Source of the DNA: Ampelocalamus luodianensis
Lineage: Eukaryota; Streptophyta; Magnoliopsida; Poales; Poaceae
Direction of reading: 5' to 3'
NCBI GenBank assembly: GCA_036346255.1
Contig: CM070628.1
Location: 22,335,840 to 22,399,839, forward strand
DNA: 64,000 bases
The notes beneath the pieces are model-generated. The model was not told where the DNA came from. It saw only the letters and a list, made by a program, of their open reading frames with translations, and made no database searches. This document shows, one piece after another, positions 46,201 to 58,168 of the stretch (its first letter is position 1; each line of letters begins with the position of its first letter). A program made the position numbers and the translations under genes.

Positions 46201-47130
46201 GGGCTCACTAAGGCGACGAGGAGCGCGACAGAAGCATTTTCGTGTGGTGGAGTGTGACCGAGCGCGAGGAAGGAGTTGGTGCCGTCAAGGTAGTGTTTGG
46301 GAGCTCTGTCCGGTGGGGGCACACGATAAAGGACGTCGACGCGGAGTTGGTGGCAAAAAGACTTGGCCTGAGGAGTGGCAACGACGGAGATCGAGCTTGG
46401 CATGAACGGCACTGGGCTTGGAGAAGAAGAGCTCGGTGGTGGTGCATGACAACTTTCGACGACGACGGCTAGGGCACGGGAGGCGGCGGGATGAGGCAAA
46501 GGGGACGTGCACAGGGTGGCGGTATTTATGGTGCGGGGAGTCGTGTTTGACCCGGACACCGAGGACGGCGCGGAGACGGTGGCTAGTTCGGACACACACA
46601 TGGCGGCAGCAACGCTAGCTAGTGGGCCTGGGCGAGGGAGGCAGCTGCGGCTGGGCTGAAGCGCGGAGTTAGCTTGCTATGGTTTGGTGGCAGGGAATGG
46701 GCCAAGGGGGCTGCGCCAGGGCGAGGCGGGGAAGAGGGCGAAGATGGAGGCGTAGAGAAAACGGGGATGGGCTGGGGTATTAGGTGGGCTGATGGAGAGA
46801 GAAGGAGAGCGAGCTGATTTAATTTGGTCCACGAAGAAAAAAGAAAAAAAGAAATTGATTTCAGAATTAAAGAAAATGTTGTAAATTCAAATGAGGCAAA
46901 ATAAATACCAACTAACTCAAAAAAAATCCAGAAAAAATCCTTGGAATACAAGGAGCCCAACTAGCATTGTTTTTTATTTATTTAATTGATGTTTACATTA
47001 ATCGTATTAAATTGTTTTAATTTTGGAAATTCCCATTTAAGCTTTATTAAATCAAGGAAAATTGGTGAAATTTTTTGGAGACCTAAACTACACAAAAGAT
47101 TTTTGAAAGATCAAATTTTGGGATGTTACC
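43300..47130 (-). mobile_element. Long LTR, copy B: solo LTR with 5-bp target duplication
   Basis: On + it begins TGTTGGGACCCAAATATG at 43300 and ends TTTGGGATGTTACC at 47130. On the minus strand it therefore starts GGTAACATCCCAAAATTTG, the counterpart of copy A. It is flanked by an exact 5-bp repeat ATAGG (43295-43299 and 47131-47135). Both ends are present and no internal region is attached, so it is a solo LTR of 3831 bp. The GC-rich middle (45520-46620) has overlapping open frames on both strands caused by composition. The terminal base at the 47130 end is C where TG..CA predicts A, probably a point change. Confidence 0.82.
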
Positions 47131-47718
47131 ATAGGCCTTCAACGAGATCAAATCAGAGCTCCACCCGCGTGATGGCGTAGAGGCCACCCAGCCCACAGGG
47201 GCAAGTGACGGTGGAGTGCCATGGCGGGCAGTAAGGCATCCTGAGCTCCATGGCGGGCCTCTCTGAGCTCGGTATGGAATTGGTGACATGGGCCGAGTTT
47301 GCCCAACCAGATCCGGGCCCGTCGGCGACGAGGAGGCGAGCGCGGAATGTTGCAGTGAGTGTTTTTGTTGCAATTGTTTTGTTGATCTATTGCACTAAAG
47401 ATTTTTTTAGTTGCAATTGGGGATGTGATTTGTTGCAACACTTTGTTGCTATAGTTTGTTGCCACTGAATAGGGTTTTGTTGCACGCTTAGTAATCATTG
47501 TTGCGATTGCTATCATTTTTTTGTTGCGGCTTTTTGTTGGCAGATCGAACATTCATTTCGTGTTTGTTGCATCTGGGTTAAGATTTGTTGCAAACTTAGA
47601 AACTAATTGTTTCACTTATGGGTTTTTTGTTGCACCAACCAAATGATCGAGATCAATGTCTTAAATGAGATCGATAGGTGGGGGTGGAGTACGATGTTTG
47701 ACGCTAGTCACCCCTTTA
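47131..47718. repeat. TTGTTGCA-rich tract
   Basis: Between about 47347 and 47640 the word TTGTTGC or TGTTGCA recurs at irregular spacing more than ten times. A GC-rich segment (47150-47345) lies before it. The same motif style appears at 16430-16640. No gene is recognised. Confidence 0.6.
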
Positions 47719-47891
47719 GGTGTGTTTGGTTGTATGGACCAAGTTATGCATGTATCTGATGGTTCCGATATGCCTTTATCCTCTCGCTTGTTGAGTATAT
47801 CGAACCAACCGGTTCTAGATGGGTGGTACAAATTCGAGAATATTCCTGAGATGCTAAACCATTCCGTTCAATAAAATTGGGCGAACCACCT

Positions 47892-50165
47892 TGTAATATC
47901 CCGAGTTTCATTTGAGAGTGCAATACAAATTGAGAGAGAATTAGTGTAATTCTCCGATAGTGCTAGAATTAATTTTCTGGAGAGAATAATTAATCGGTAG
48001 AAGGTTTCTTTGGAAAACGTTTAATCGTGAGATTAGAAGGGGTTTTCTGTGTTTTTGGACAACTGGGCTCGGGCTAGAGGCCCATAGGCCCATCTAGTGG
48101 CCACCAACATAAAGGGTGGGGAAACCCTAATTTTTCCCCACTTCTCCCTCTCCCTCTCCCCTTGGCCGCCGCCCCTTTGGCCTCCTCCAGTGCGCCTTGC
48201 CTCCTCCCCCCCTGGTCTTTCCTCCATGGTGCTGCCCTCAAGACTTCTTCCCCGCTGCGGTGTTGGTCTCCTTCCGCTGCGGTCTTCGCGAGGATCGGGA
48301 CGACGATCGTGGGCTGTGGAACAAGAAGAGGAAATCACCACCAACTTCTTCTTCGAGGCTCACTCAGCGCCATCTCCCACGTCGTCAAGGGTAACGATGT
48401 GTTCTTGGGATTTCTAGAAGTCTTTCGTTAAGTGAGCGAGTAGTTTTGTTAAATTCCAGTCTATCTGCGCTTGCTCAGTTCTGTCCAGTATGTTGGAGGG
48501 TTGTTTGGTTATTTTTAGGCAGAATCTGAAGGTTTGGTCTCCTAGAGATATGTAGGCCTCGTTCTTAAGTTTCAGTGGCCACCAAGTTTACTTGATTCCG
48601 AGGTCTGAGTCAAAAGTTATGGATGTTTTAGTACCTGCTGCCAGAAATCTGACGAGAATAAACTGTCTGGTTATTTCCTAAATTTTGAAAGGAAATTGGT
48701 CGAAACTGAAAGTTCACCCAACTAGGTTATTGTAGAGGATTCGATGACCTTTTCAGATTGGTAAAGAACGTTCAATTTGGAGTTACCTAATGAAAGTTAT
48801 GATCTTTTAATTCTGCTGTTCATTCTGTTGACAGTTTCTGTACTGAAAGTTCAAGCATTTATTAACCCATTAAATTGGCCAAATTGGTTTATCACGTCAA
48901 CTAGAGTATTGTAGATTAGTCAGTTAAGAAGCTACAGCAATTGGGTTTACCATTTTTCGACTTCCAGACATTGAGTTATGTTAATTTCCGTGCTGCTGTC
49001 CAGATACAGTTTATGGCAGAAATCGTTGTTTTCGGTTTAGGCTTTGTAAGAATGACTTGAGTCATCGAAAGCAGGTAGAATGCCGATTAGTAGTGTTGGG
49101 TATATTATGTCCTTATTGAAATTATTTTACTTGTTTAGAGGTGAAGCCTCGGGTTTAGGAGTATCACCTTTGCCGACTAACGCGTCAGATCGCGAAGGCA
49201 AGTACATTGCCACCCTTAATGATTGTGATTGATGAATGTTTATATGGTCATGCCGTGATTTTGTATGATACGAGAGAAGATGGATTGTCTATGTTCTTTC
49301 ATATGTGTTGAATCCATGTTTTGTTATCATGTCTTTCAATATTCGTATTTCATTCTATGCATTCATTATGCATGTTTCATCCACGAAAGTGGATTGCAAG
49401 TCCCACCATTCCAGCAGGGCGTGTTGGACATTGTCATGTCCCGCCCACGGAGTGGATTTGAAAGACCCATTAATTCCGCATGGGCATGTAAGACCCATTA
49501 ACTCCAAGATGGGCAATGTTGACACCCGTATGAAACGCTCTTCATACGGAAGTGGATCCCGCATTTTTGTTAAGATGCGGGCTTGAGTGAACACCGACGG
49601 GTGTTTCACCGCTATACCAGATATGCATGTGTGCACCCATTCCTTTGATTTTGAGCATTCATATCATGTCTTCATATGTAGTCGGTTGTGATGTAATCGA
49701 ACTCGATGATGAGTTTGTCTTATTCATATTGAATGATTATCTTATTGATATATGTACTTGCCGAGTCATGGACTCACTCTTGCGTTGTTTGTTTATTTTA
49801 GGTAACCCCGATGTTGGCTCACTTGGGAGGGAGTAGACACGCACTACTCGCTCACATCACCCTATTCATATTCAAGATTAAATTTAGTTCTATCTACATT
49901 CGTTAATGATGAACTGTAATAATTAAATTATAATTGGTGAAGGAAAGATACCTTCTCCACATTGAGGTTGATTTATTATCGCATATGAACTTTCATTATC
50001 AATGAACTGAAATAAATAGATTAGATGGTGAAGGAAGGATACCTTCATCATGTCTTGGTTGTTTTGATACTATCATTAGTTGATTTTATTCGAATTCTTC
50101 CGCAGTATGGATGTATGTTAGATGTTTTAGGTGACATCTTGGCTTCCAATAGCTGTGGTGTTACA
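47892..50165 (+). mobile_element. 5' LTR of the 9-kb element
   Basis: 2274 bp. It contains a GC-rich block (48120-48400) followed by AT-rich sequence. The apparent reading frame in the GC-rich block shifts between the two LTR copies because of indels in homopolymer runs, so it is not considered coding. It ends ..GCTGTGGTGTTACA. Confidence 0.9.
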
Positions 50166-53100
50166 GCTTGGTATCGAGCGGGCTTTAGGTCCGTGGTTAA
50201 TAGAAGAACATTAAAATGACACACTCGTACATGAGGTGGGGTTGAAATTACATTGCTTCCGCATTATCTCGTTGTAATGTTTCATTTGTTGAGCAAATGT
50301 TGAATTGCTTCGCATCGTTATTCTTGTTGTTAATCTATGATGTGCTATGATATTCAATATCTATAAACTAATACTATGATTGTCATGAGATGATCCTGTA
50401 TATTCATAATTGAGTATTTCGTGAAGCGTGATGTTATCGATGATAAGAAGTGGAGGTCGTGGTTGTTACTCGATTCACTGTTACACCACTGTCGCAGAAC
50501 GTGGTTAGAGGAGTAGTTACCCGAGTACCATAGTTTCGTGTTAAGCGTGAGTTGCTTTAGAAAGTTGTTCTCTTTCTTGATTTCGAATTTGGCAATTATT
50601 GTCCTATGGTGGTTGATGAACTTCTCCGGTTTGTGGTCCATGATAGTTATGGTTTTCCATAGATCCTCTTGGTTCTCAAACAATTATTGCTTTTCGATCG
50701 TTGAGTTGTTTCTACTACTTGTGATCGTTGTCAATTGGTAAGATTGATGTTTTCTTGGTTGCTCCTTCTTTCTCATTGGAAAAGAATGACTCATTTACTC
50801 GCTTGATAACTTGGTTAGTGAAGAGTTTTCCACTGTAAGTTCGCTTGCATGGGGAAAGCTTTGGCTTTATGCTTTCTTTTAGATTACTTCGAGCGTTGAG
50901 GTTTGAAGTCTCTCTTTGTCAGTAGTAAGGTGTTAGAATCCTTTGTGATGTCTTGCCATGCTTAAATTGAGAATTTATAACTAAGCGAATAAATTGTTAC
51001 GATATGAGTTACCAAGTTGGGTTATTAGCGGTGCAAATCAACTATTCTTAACTACCATCTATGAAAGTGAAATTGATTAATTTGAAATATCCTTGTATTT
51101 GATACATGTCAGATGTTAAATAAAGATCATCCATATCTGTCGTAACCTATAGATCTTACATAAGAGCTAGATTTATCTATTTCATGGTATGCTAAAATTG
51201 TTGAAACTTGTATAAAGGACCGGATGGGTGCCGTGTATCGATTCGTGAAACCTTGTTTATAGAAAATTATGTTAGTGAATCTTTAATCATGTTTTGAAAT
51301 GATTTCTGAACAAAGGTGAAATGTGAGTCTATGTTTATATATGGTTATGTGTTTGCAAATGGAATTAGTATCGTATATTCATATATGATTAATACAATCA
51401 TCATTTGTTATTGAGCGCTAAAGAAGGTGTTGAGCAACACCCACAGTGGAGTAGACGAATTTCGTAAGTAGTCTTTGATAGCGTGCCTTGTGATATCGTT
51501 ATTGCTTAGCATAATCTTGTTATGATAAATTTGTTTCAACCTTGTGGTTTGTGTTCCCTTTGGGAAGTTTTAGGATGGAGTAATAAAGTTTGATGACTCT
51601 TGGTACTAGTGTATGTTGTCGATGTTATTAAATAGTCAAAATGTGAGAATGAGATTAATTCTCGTAGTAATTTGATCACCCATGGTGATATTTTCTAAAT
51701 GATCAAGTTTCAAGTTTTGTGTTCTTGATCTTTTGGGGGTTCAGGCTTTATGTGGTAAATGAAGCTTATAGAGTAACGATATGTTACAAAGTTGCAATGG
51801 TTCTTCAGTGATGCAAGTGCTTCGATTTTGAATACTTATTTGTTCTTATCTCATTAAGGTTCGATATTCTCTTCTTGCAGGCTTATGCGTTCAACCGTGG
51901 ACTCCACTTATGTTCTGTGAGTTCATTGCTTAATTGGTTTCTTATCTTGGTCCCATGTTCAAGCACGAGTGGTGGATGAGTTTTCTAGTTGGTGAAAATC
52001 GCTTCCATTTGTCTCTTCTTTTGAGAAAGAATCAACTCATTCTTTTCACGTGGGTCTTTTGAAGTGTTTTCTAATTGTTGTTGTGAAATTGATGTTAATA
52101 CCCATAGTAATTTGATCGCCTTGGTGATATAGTTCAGATGAGAATAATTCAAGTTTAGCTTTTGTGATATTTTCTTTGAGCTATTGAATCATCTGGTAGC
52201 TGAAATTTTTTTTAAATAAATTAAGGTATTGGATTGTCCTGTTGCTTCTTAAGAGATTTGTGTGATTTAATTTTAAAGGCTCTTTGGTCTAAGTTGACAA
52301 CGTAATGTTGCAATCAAAGAAGTTATGTTGGTTCCTTTAAGAGGAGAATAATCTGCTTGCTTTTCATGAAATCCCGTAATTGGAAATGTTTCGAGTTTGG
52401 TGGCTGAGATTATTTGGATCTCATGTTTCGTGTGTAGTTGAATTGTTCTGAACAAATAGGACGTATTGAGGAATTTTATTGGTTCTTATTTAGTTCGTGT
52501 GGTTTGGACTAAAGACCTTATCTTGTTCATTGTGGCAAAGCGATGTTAGTCAAAGAATTAATTTCAGTGTTAAAGGAAAGAGTGCAGTAGGAATATTTGA
52601 GAATTTGAGTCAAGTTTTGTAACTCGTGGTTATTTGAATCGTTCATAAACTTTTTGCTCTTTTCACTCAAGAGTTGTCGAGTTTCAATCGCAATGTCATT
52701 TTCTTATTGGTTGTTATTTGCTATTTCCATTTTGAGGTGATGCGTACCCTCCGCTGTGAACTCAACTTTCGCTTTTCCTGCATCTTCATTACAGTTATTT
52801 CTTTTGGTCTCGTGCTCACCGTGAGCAACAACATTTTCTGTGTGGTGAAAGTTGTTCTTGTTCGCCTCTTTCTTTTGAGAAAGGATCAACCGTTTTGTGC
52901 TATAAAGTTTTACAAATCGTGAGTTGTTAATTGTTTGGTGGTGGTTAAGTGATTGTAGGGGTGAGATTTTGCTACCCAGCTATTGGAGAAGTAATAGAAG
53001 ATGAGTTGGTTTTGACCTGAACCTATTGGAGGGAAGTTGATTCAGATGGAATGTATGGTTTTGAAGTAAAATTGTATATTGTTCGACTAAGTAGGACCTA

Positions 53101-54630
53101 TGGTATAGTGTAGTTCCAGAACCTTGGTTCATGTTGGAATGTTGGGGATTATCAAATGTATGGAAACCGTAATCAATTTTATAGAGTAACTCTATTGAAA
53201 GTATCGTGATATTGTATGAATGATTCCTGATGATGTCAATGAGTGAGTATGTCGGAATTGGGGGAATCTTAGAGATTTAATCCGATGATTTCATTATTTG
53301 TTATAAGAGGAATTCGGTGTAGAGGTCTCAGAGGTTAAATTTGGGCTTTCCATTTTCATGCTAAACTTTTGGTCGCCAAAGATTTGTGTGTAGAGGAGAT
53401 AGAAAACTGGAGTATTCGAGTAGTGGAATGATTGGCGATAGAACCCTTTTGATGTAGTTCATGAGCGGGTGTACGAAAATTCGATGTGATATTCTTGAAA
53501 GTTGGAGGTGATGAGATTGTATGGGTTTTTAGGTGCTTTGGTGCCTTCTATCAAATTAATGTCATCGGTTGAATGAGTTGTCTAGAGTATTCATGGAATC
53601 AATAGGGTCTCTCTACAACGGTGTGGAAGATGTATTTCGATTTAAACCTAACTTGAGGATGTTAAATGAAGATGGTTGAGACCGTGTGGTATGCGATGAA
53701 TTCGATTCCAAGGTTGGAGAGATGTTTTATTCCAAAAAGTGAAACTAAGGGAAAAAATGTCTTCTTGATTAGTGAAGCGTTTTCTTAATTCTCGCTGAGC
53801 TTTGTGTCGTTGACCAATGTCTTTCGTAAGTCGAGTTTGACTCGATTTTGGTATGTGTGGTTCTTATCGGTTCAGAAGAATAAGGAAGTTCGATTTGGGC
53901 ATTTAAAATGATTCCTCCTTTGGTTTTCGTGGACGTTTATTCGCAAACCGCCACTTGGAGGGTGGAAAGGTTTTCGTGATGAAATTTCGATTGGATTTTA
54001 CTCTTCATGCACAGCTTGGTAACATCTAGTTGTGACGTGAATCTTTCTTATTCGGATGGTTTTGCCGGTAAAAGAGTTTGCTTAAAAGAATTCGATTGTA
54101 TGTTTCGGTTAAAGGAGGTGATCCTTGCTTTATCAAGAGTTCGATTGAAAGGTGGAACATGAGTTTCGTGTTCTTCGTGGCTTGTCGTGTGGTTCGGTTT
54201 CAATGGGAAGGTTAACCCAAGGTACATTGGGTTGTTTTAAGCTAGTTGGCGATCGCCAGGACTGCCTCGAGTACATGCGCAGAGTACGTAACGCCTTGTA
54301 TGTTCTCGTGTTGAGTGAGTTCTGGGAGATCCGAGTTTGAGATTTCGTTTGCGCCGTGGACCAGCCGAGTAGGATCTACCTTCAGTCTTGTCCAATAAGT
54401 GTACCTAGAAATGTCGAGTTGAGGGTTAGTACGCACGCGTCGCTTTACGCCCTTATGTTGTGGTCCCATCGGTTCGAGAGTGAGGCCACTTGGAAGATGG
54501 AGTTTCGTTTGCGTGATCGATATCCGGATTCGTTCAAACGGGTGCTTGTTTGTCGTTGTTTCATTCCACTCACGCTTTTCTTTCGTAGATTCGTGTTTAG
54601 ATTCGGGCCTAATCCTTTTAAGGGGTAGAA
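50166..54630 (+). pseudogene. Decayed Ty3/gypsy (chromovirus-like) pol remnants
   Basis: Scattered + strand remnants keep the order of a gypsy polyprotein. Near 53585, LSRVFMESIG resembles the reverse transcriptase stretch MNRVFMEYLD. At 54206-54240, GKVNPRYIGLF matches the integrase C-terminal GKL.PRYIGPF. At 54281-54330, VRNALYVLVLSEF corresponds to V.NVFHVS.L. At 54449-54529, LMLWSHRFESEATWKMEFRL and RDRYPDSF match the chromodomain-type ending VLW....EEATWE.E...R..YP.LF of Tekay-like chromoviruses. Everything between is AT-rich sequence without frames, and no gag, protease or catalytic YVDD is recognisable. Stops separate every remnant. Confidence 0.6.
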
Positions 54631-56911
54631 TGTAATATCCCGAGTTTCATTTGAGAGTGCAATACAAATTGAGAGAGAATTAGTGTAATTCTCCGATAGT
54701 GCTAGAATTAATTTTCGGAGAGAATAATTAATCGGTAGAAGGTTTCTTTTGGAAAACGTTTAATCGGGAGATTAGAAGGGTTTTCTGTGTTTTTGGACAA
54801 CCTGGGCTCGGGCTAGAGGCCCATAGGCCCATCTAGTGGCCACCAACATAAAGGGTGGGAAACCCTAATTTTTCCCCACTTCTCCTCTCCTCTCCCCTTT
54901 GGCCGCCCCCCTTTGGCCTCCCCCTCCTGCGCCTTGCCTCCTCCCCTCCCCGGTCTTTCCTCCATGGTGCTGCCCTCAAGACTTCTTCCCGCTGCGGTGT
55001 TGGTCTCCTTCCGTTGCTGGCTCGCGAGGATCGGGGGCGACGATCGTGGGCTGTGGAACAAGAAGAGGAAATCACCACCAACTTCTTCTTCGAGGCTCAC
55101 TCAGCGTCATCTCCCACGTCGTCAAGGGTAACGATGTGTTCTTGGGATTTCTAGAAGTCTTTCGTTAAGTGAGCGAGTAGTTTTGTTAAATTCCAGTCTA
55201 TCTGCGTTTCGTTCAGTTCTGTCCAGTATGTTGGAGGGGTTGTTTTGGTTATTTTTAGGCAGAATCTGAAGGTTTGGTCTCCTAGAGATATGTAGGCCTC
55301 GTTCTTAAGTTTCAGTGGCCACCAAGTTTACTTGATTCCGAGGTCTGAGTCAAAAGTTATGGATGTTTTAGTACCTGCTGCCAGAAATCTGACGAGAATA
55401 AACTGTCTGGTTATTTCCTAAATTTTGAAAGGAAATTGGTCGAAACTGAAAGTTCACCCAACTAGGTTATTGTAGAGGATTCGATGACCTTTTCAGATTG
55501 GTAAAGAACGTTCAATTTGGAGTTACCTAATGAAAGTTATGATCTTTTAATTCTGCTGTTCATTCTGTTGACAGTTTCTGTACTGAAAGTTCAAGCATTT
55601 ATTAACCCATTAAATTGGCCAAATTGGTTTATCACGTCAACTAGAGTATTGTAGATTAGTCAGTTAAGAAGCTACAGCAATTGGGTTTACCATTTTTCGA
55701 CTTCCAGACATTGAGTTATGTTAATTTCCGTGCTGCTGTCCAGATACAGTTTATGGCAGAAATCGTTGTTTTCGGTTTAGGCTTTGTAAGAATGACTTGA
55801 GTCATCGTGAAAGGTAGAATGCCGATTAGTAGTGTTGGGTATATTATGTCCTTATTGAAATTATTTTACTTGTTTAGGAGGTGAAGCCTCGGGTTTAGGA
55901 GTATCACCTTTGCCGACTAACGCGTCGCGATCGCGAAGGCAAGTACATTGCCACCCTTAATGATTGTGATTGATGAATGTTTATATGGTCATGTCGTGAT
56001 TTTGTATGATACGAGAGAAGATGGATTGTCTATGTTCTTTCATATGTGTTGAATCCATGTTTTGTTATCATGTCTTTCAATATTCGTATTTCATTCTATG
56101 CATTCATTATGCATGTTTCATCCACGAAAGTGGATTGCAAGTCCCACCATTCCAAGTGGGCGGTGTTGGACATTGTCATGTCCCGTCCACTGAGTGGATT
56201 TGAAAGACCCATTAATTCCGAATGGGCATGTAAGACCCATTAACTCCAAGATGGGCAATGTTGGACACCCGTATGAAACGTTCTTCATACGGAAGTGGAT
56301 CCCCGCATTTTTGTTAAGATGCGGGCTTGAGTGAACACCGACGGGTGTTTCATCGCTATACTCGTGATATGCATGTGTGCGATCCATTCCTTTGATTTTG
56401 AGCATTCATATCATGTCTTCATATGTAGTCGGGCCAGATGTAATCGAACTCGATGATGAGTTTGTCTTATTCATATTGAATGATTATCTTATTGATATAT
56501 GTACTTGCCGAGTCATGGACTCACTCTTGCGTTGTTTGTTTATTTTAGGTAACCCCGATGTTGGCTCACTTGGGAGGAGTAGACACGCACTACTGCTCAC
56601 ATCACCCTATTCATATTCAAGATTAAATTTAGTTCTATCTTACATTCGTTAATGATGAACTGTAATAATTAAATTATAATTGGTGAAGGAAAGATACCTT
56701 CTCCACATTGAGGTTGATTTATTATCGCATATGAACTTTCATTATCAATGAACCAAATAAATAGATTAGATGGTGAAGGAAGGATACCTTCATCATGTCT
56801 TGGTTGTTTTGATACTATCATTAGTTGATTTTATTCGAATTCTTCCGCAGTATGGATGTATGTTAGATGTTTTAGGTGACATCTTGGCTTCCGAATAGCC
56901 AGGGTGTTACA
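54631..56911 (+). mobile_element. 3' LTR of the 9-kb element
   Basis: 2281 bp, collinear with the left LTR over its full length. The purine tract lies directly before it. The right target duplicate CACCT follows at 56912. Confidence 0.9.
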
Positions 56912-57255
56912 CACCTGGTATAGGACGGACTCGTCTGCTCATGTCACGTGCGCTCACCACTCACGTTAGATATTAATGAGATTGCCATTAATAGTTAAAC
57001 TTGAGATTGCCATTAATCGTTAAACTTAAAAAACAAATTTAACTATAAGTTGTATATTTAGAAATGATTACTGTTTAATTATTCAAATAATTCAATATTC
57101 GTGGGTCACACTCTAACTAAAAAATGCATCAAGCTAAAGAAGAGCTTATAGTATATTATTAACCTTTAAATTAAAATAGAGAACTTAACTAGAGATTAAG
57201 TTAGGAAATTTTAGATTAATTAGAAAAGGATAATTAGTTGATCATTAATAGTTAG

Positions 57256-57335
57256 GTGAGAAAAGGGAAAAAGGAGAAAAATGAAAATGAAAAAAATAAA
57301 AAGAAAGAAAAGAAAAGAAAAGAAAAATACCATAG
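57256..57335. repeat. Purine-rich GAAAA simple repeat
   Basis: A run of AAAAGGAGAAAA, AAAATAAAAAG and AGAAAAGAAAAGAAAAG words on the + strand. The short Lys-rich open frame across it (57256-57555) is a product of composition. Confidence 0.8.
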
Positions 57336-57563
57336 AGGTAAACTCATCAATGTAGGGAGGAGGTTATCGAACCAACCTCATCACCTCAACCAAACACAAT
57401 ATCGTATCATTTGTGTATCATCTCATACAACTAACCAAACACACCTGTATCATCCCATACAACCAACCAAACAACTGTTTGTACCATCACATTCTGTGAT
57501 GATCCCATCCTACTTGTACCATCCTATCCCATTCAACCTCATCCCCACCAAATAAACACACCC

Positions 57564-58168
57564 TTAATTAATCAGCATGTTGCAATGATACATTGTGTTG
57601 TATACGAGAATTTGATAACATCATCATTTTCTAGTAAGTTGTGCGAACTTGTGAACTCCCGGATCACAACGAATTGGAAAAAAAACTTGATTTGAATTCA
57701 TATTCCACGCTTCTCAGTTTTGTATTGAAAATAAGGGGATGTGTTCGAATTCATATTCTATAAAGGGTGCGATGTGACTACTACGCTTCTAGGAGCACAC
57801 TAGCTCTATTACAGAACCACCCTAGGGACCTAGACCCCCACTGCAGCTCACCCTACCCCCCACCACAACTCAGCCTCTTCATCTCCCCGACGACCGACAG
57901 CTCTGCGCGCCTCCCCTAGTCCCGCCCAATGGACTACCTCCCACCATAGCCGCCGCCATCCGCACTGTAGCCACCCTCCGTGCCGCCGCCACCGCCCCAC
58001 CCAACCTAAGTGCTGGTTGTGCTCGTCACCATGTCGCCTACTGCTGTCGTCCACCGCCCTCCTCTGGTCCCATGGCCGGCGGCGCTAGCACTGCCTCGCC
58101 GCACTACCGCCCACTATCGAGTCAGCCCTGCCCCATCCCTTTATATGACTATACCCCGAGGTCCCGAT
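57564..58168. other. No gene recognised
   Basis: 57770-58140 is C-rich, with a low-complexity open frame on the minus strand (57848-58054, Trp/Gly/Arg-rich) that has no recognised domain. Nothing else is visible. Confidence 0.45.

Larger units (their letters stand above)
47892..56911 (+). mobile_element. Complete LTR retrotransposon with decayed Ty3/gypsy interior (non-autonomous)
   Basis: The left LTR 47892-50165 and right LTR 54631-56911 both begin TGTAATATCCCGAG and end GGTGTTACA, and the whole is flanked by an exact 5-bp duplication CACCT (47887-47891 and 56912-56916). The primer site TTGGTATCGAGC follows the left LTR at 50169, the tRNA-iMet type lacking one A. The purine tract AAGGGGTAGAA (54620-54630) precedes the right LTR. 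The two LTRs look almost identical along their length, apart from short indels, so the insertion is fairly recent. The 4465-bp interior nevertheless has no long open frame, and only traces of gypsy pol are left. It has the structure of a large non-autonomous derivative that moved with proteins from another element. Confidence 0.9.
47719..57563. mobile_element. Possible Tourist-like element split by the 9-kb LTR retrotransposon
   Basis: The left end GGTGTGTTTGGTTGTATGG (47719) is preceded by TTA (47716-47718). The right end CCAAATAAACACACCC (57563) is followed by TTA (57564-57566). The reverse complement of 57415-57465 contains GGTGTGTTTGGTTGTATGGG, like the left end. Without the retrotransposon and one target duplicate the element would be about 820 bp. 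The terminal repeats are imperfect, so this is a proposal only. Confidence 0.4.

Noticed and set aside
45426..46600. Overlapping open frames on both strands
   Set aside because: Same explanation within solo LTR copy B; no domain and no conservation of frame with copy A.
48097..48431. Open frame of about 100 codons repeated at 54855-55154
   Set aside because: It is repeated only because it lies in the two LTRs of one element. Indels shift the frame between the copies, so it is not under coding selection.
57256..57555. Lys-rich 99-codon open frame
   Set aside because: It starts in a GAAAA simple repeat and shows no domain.
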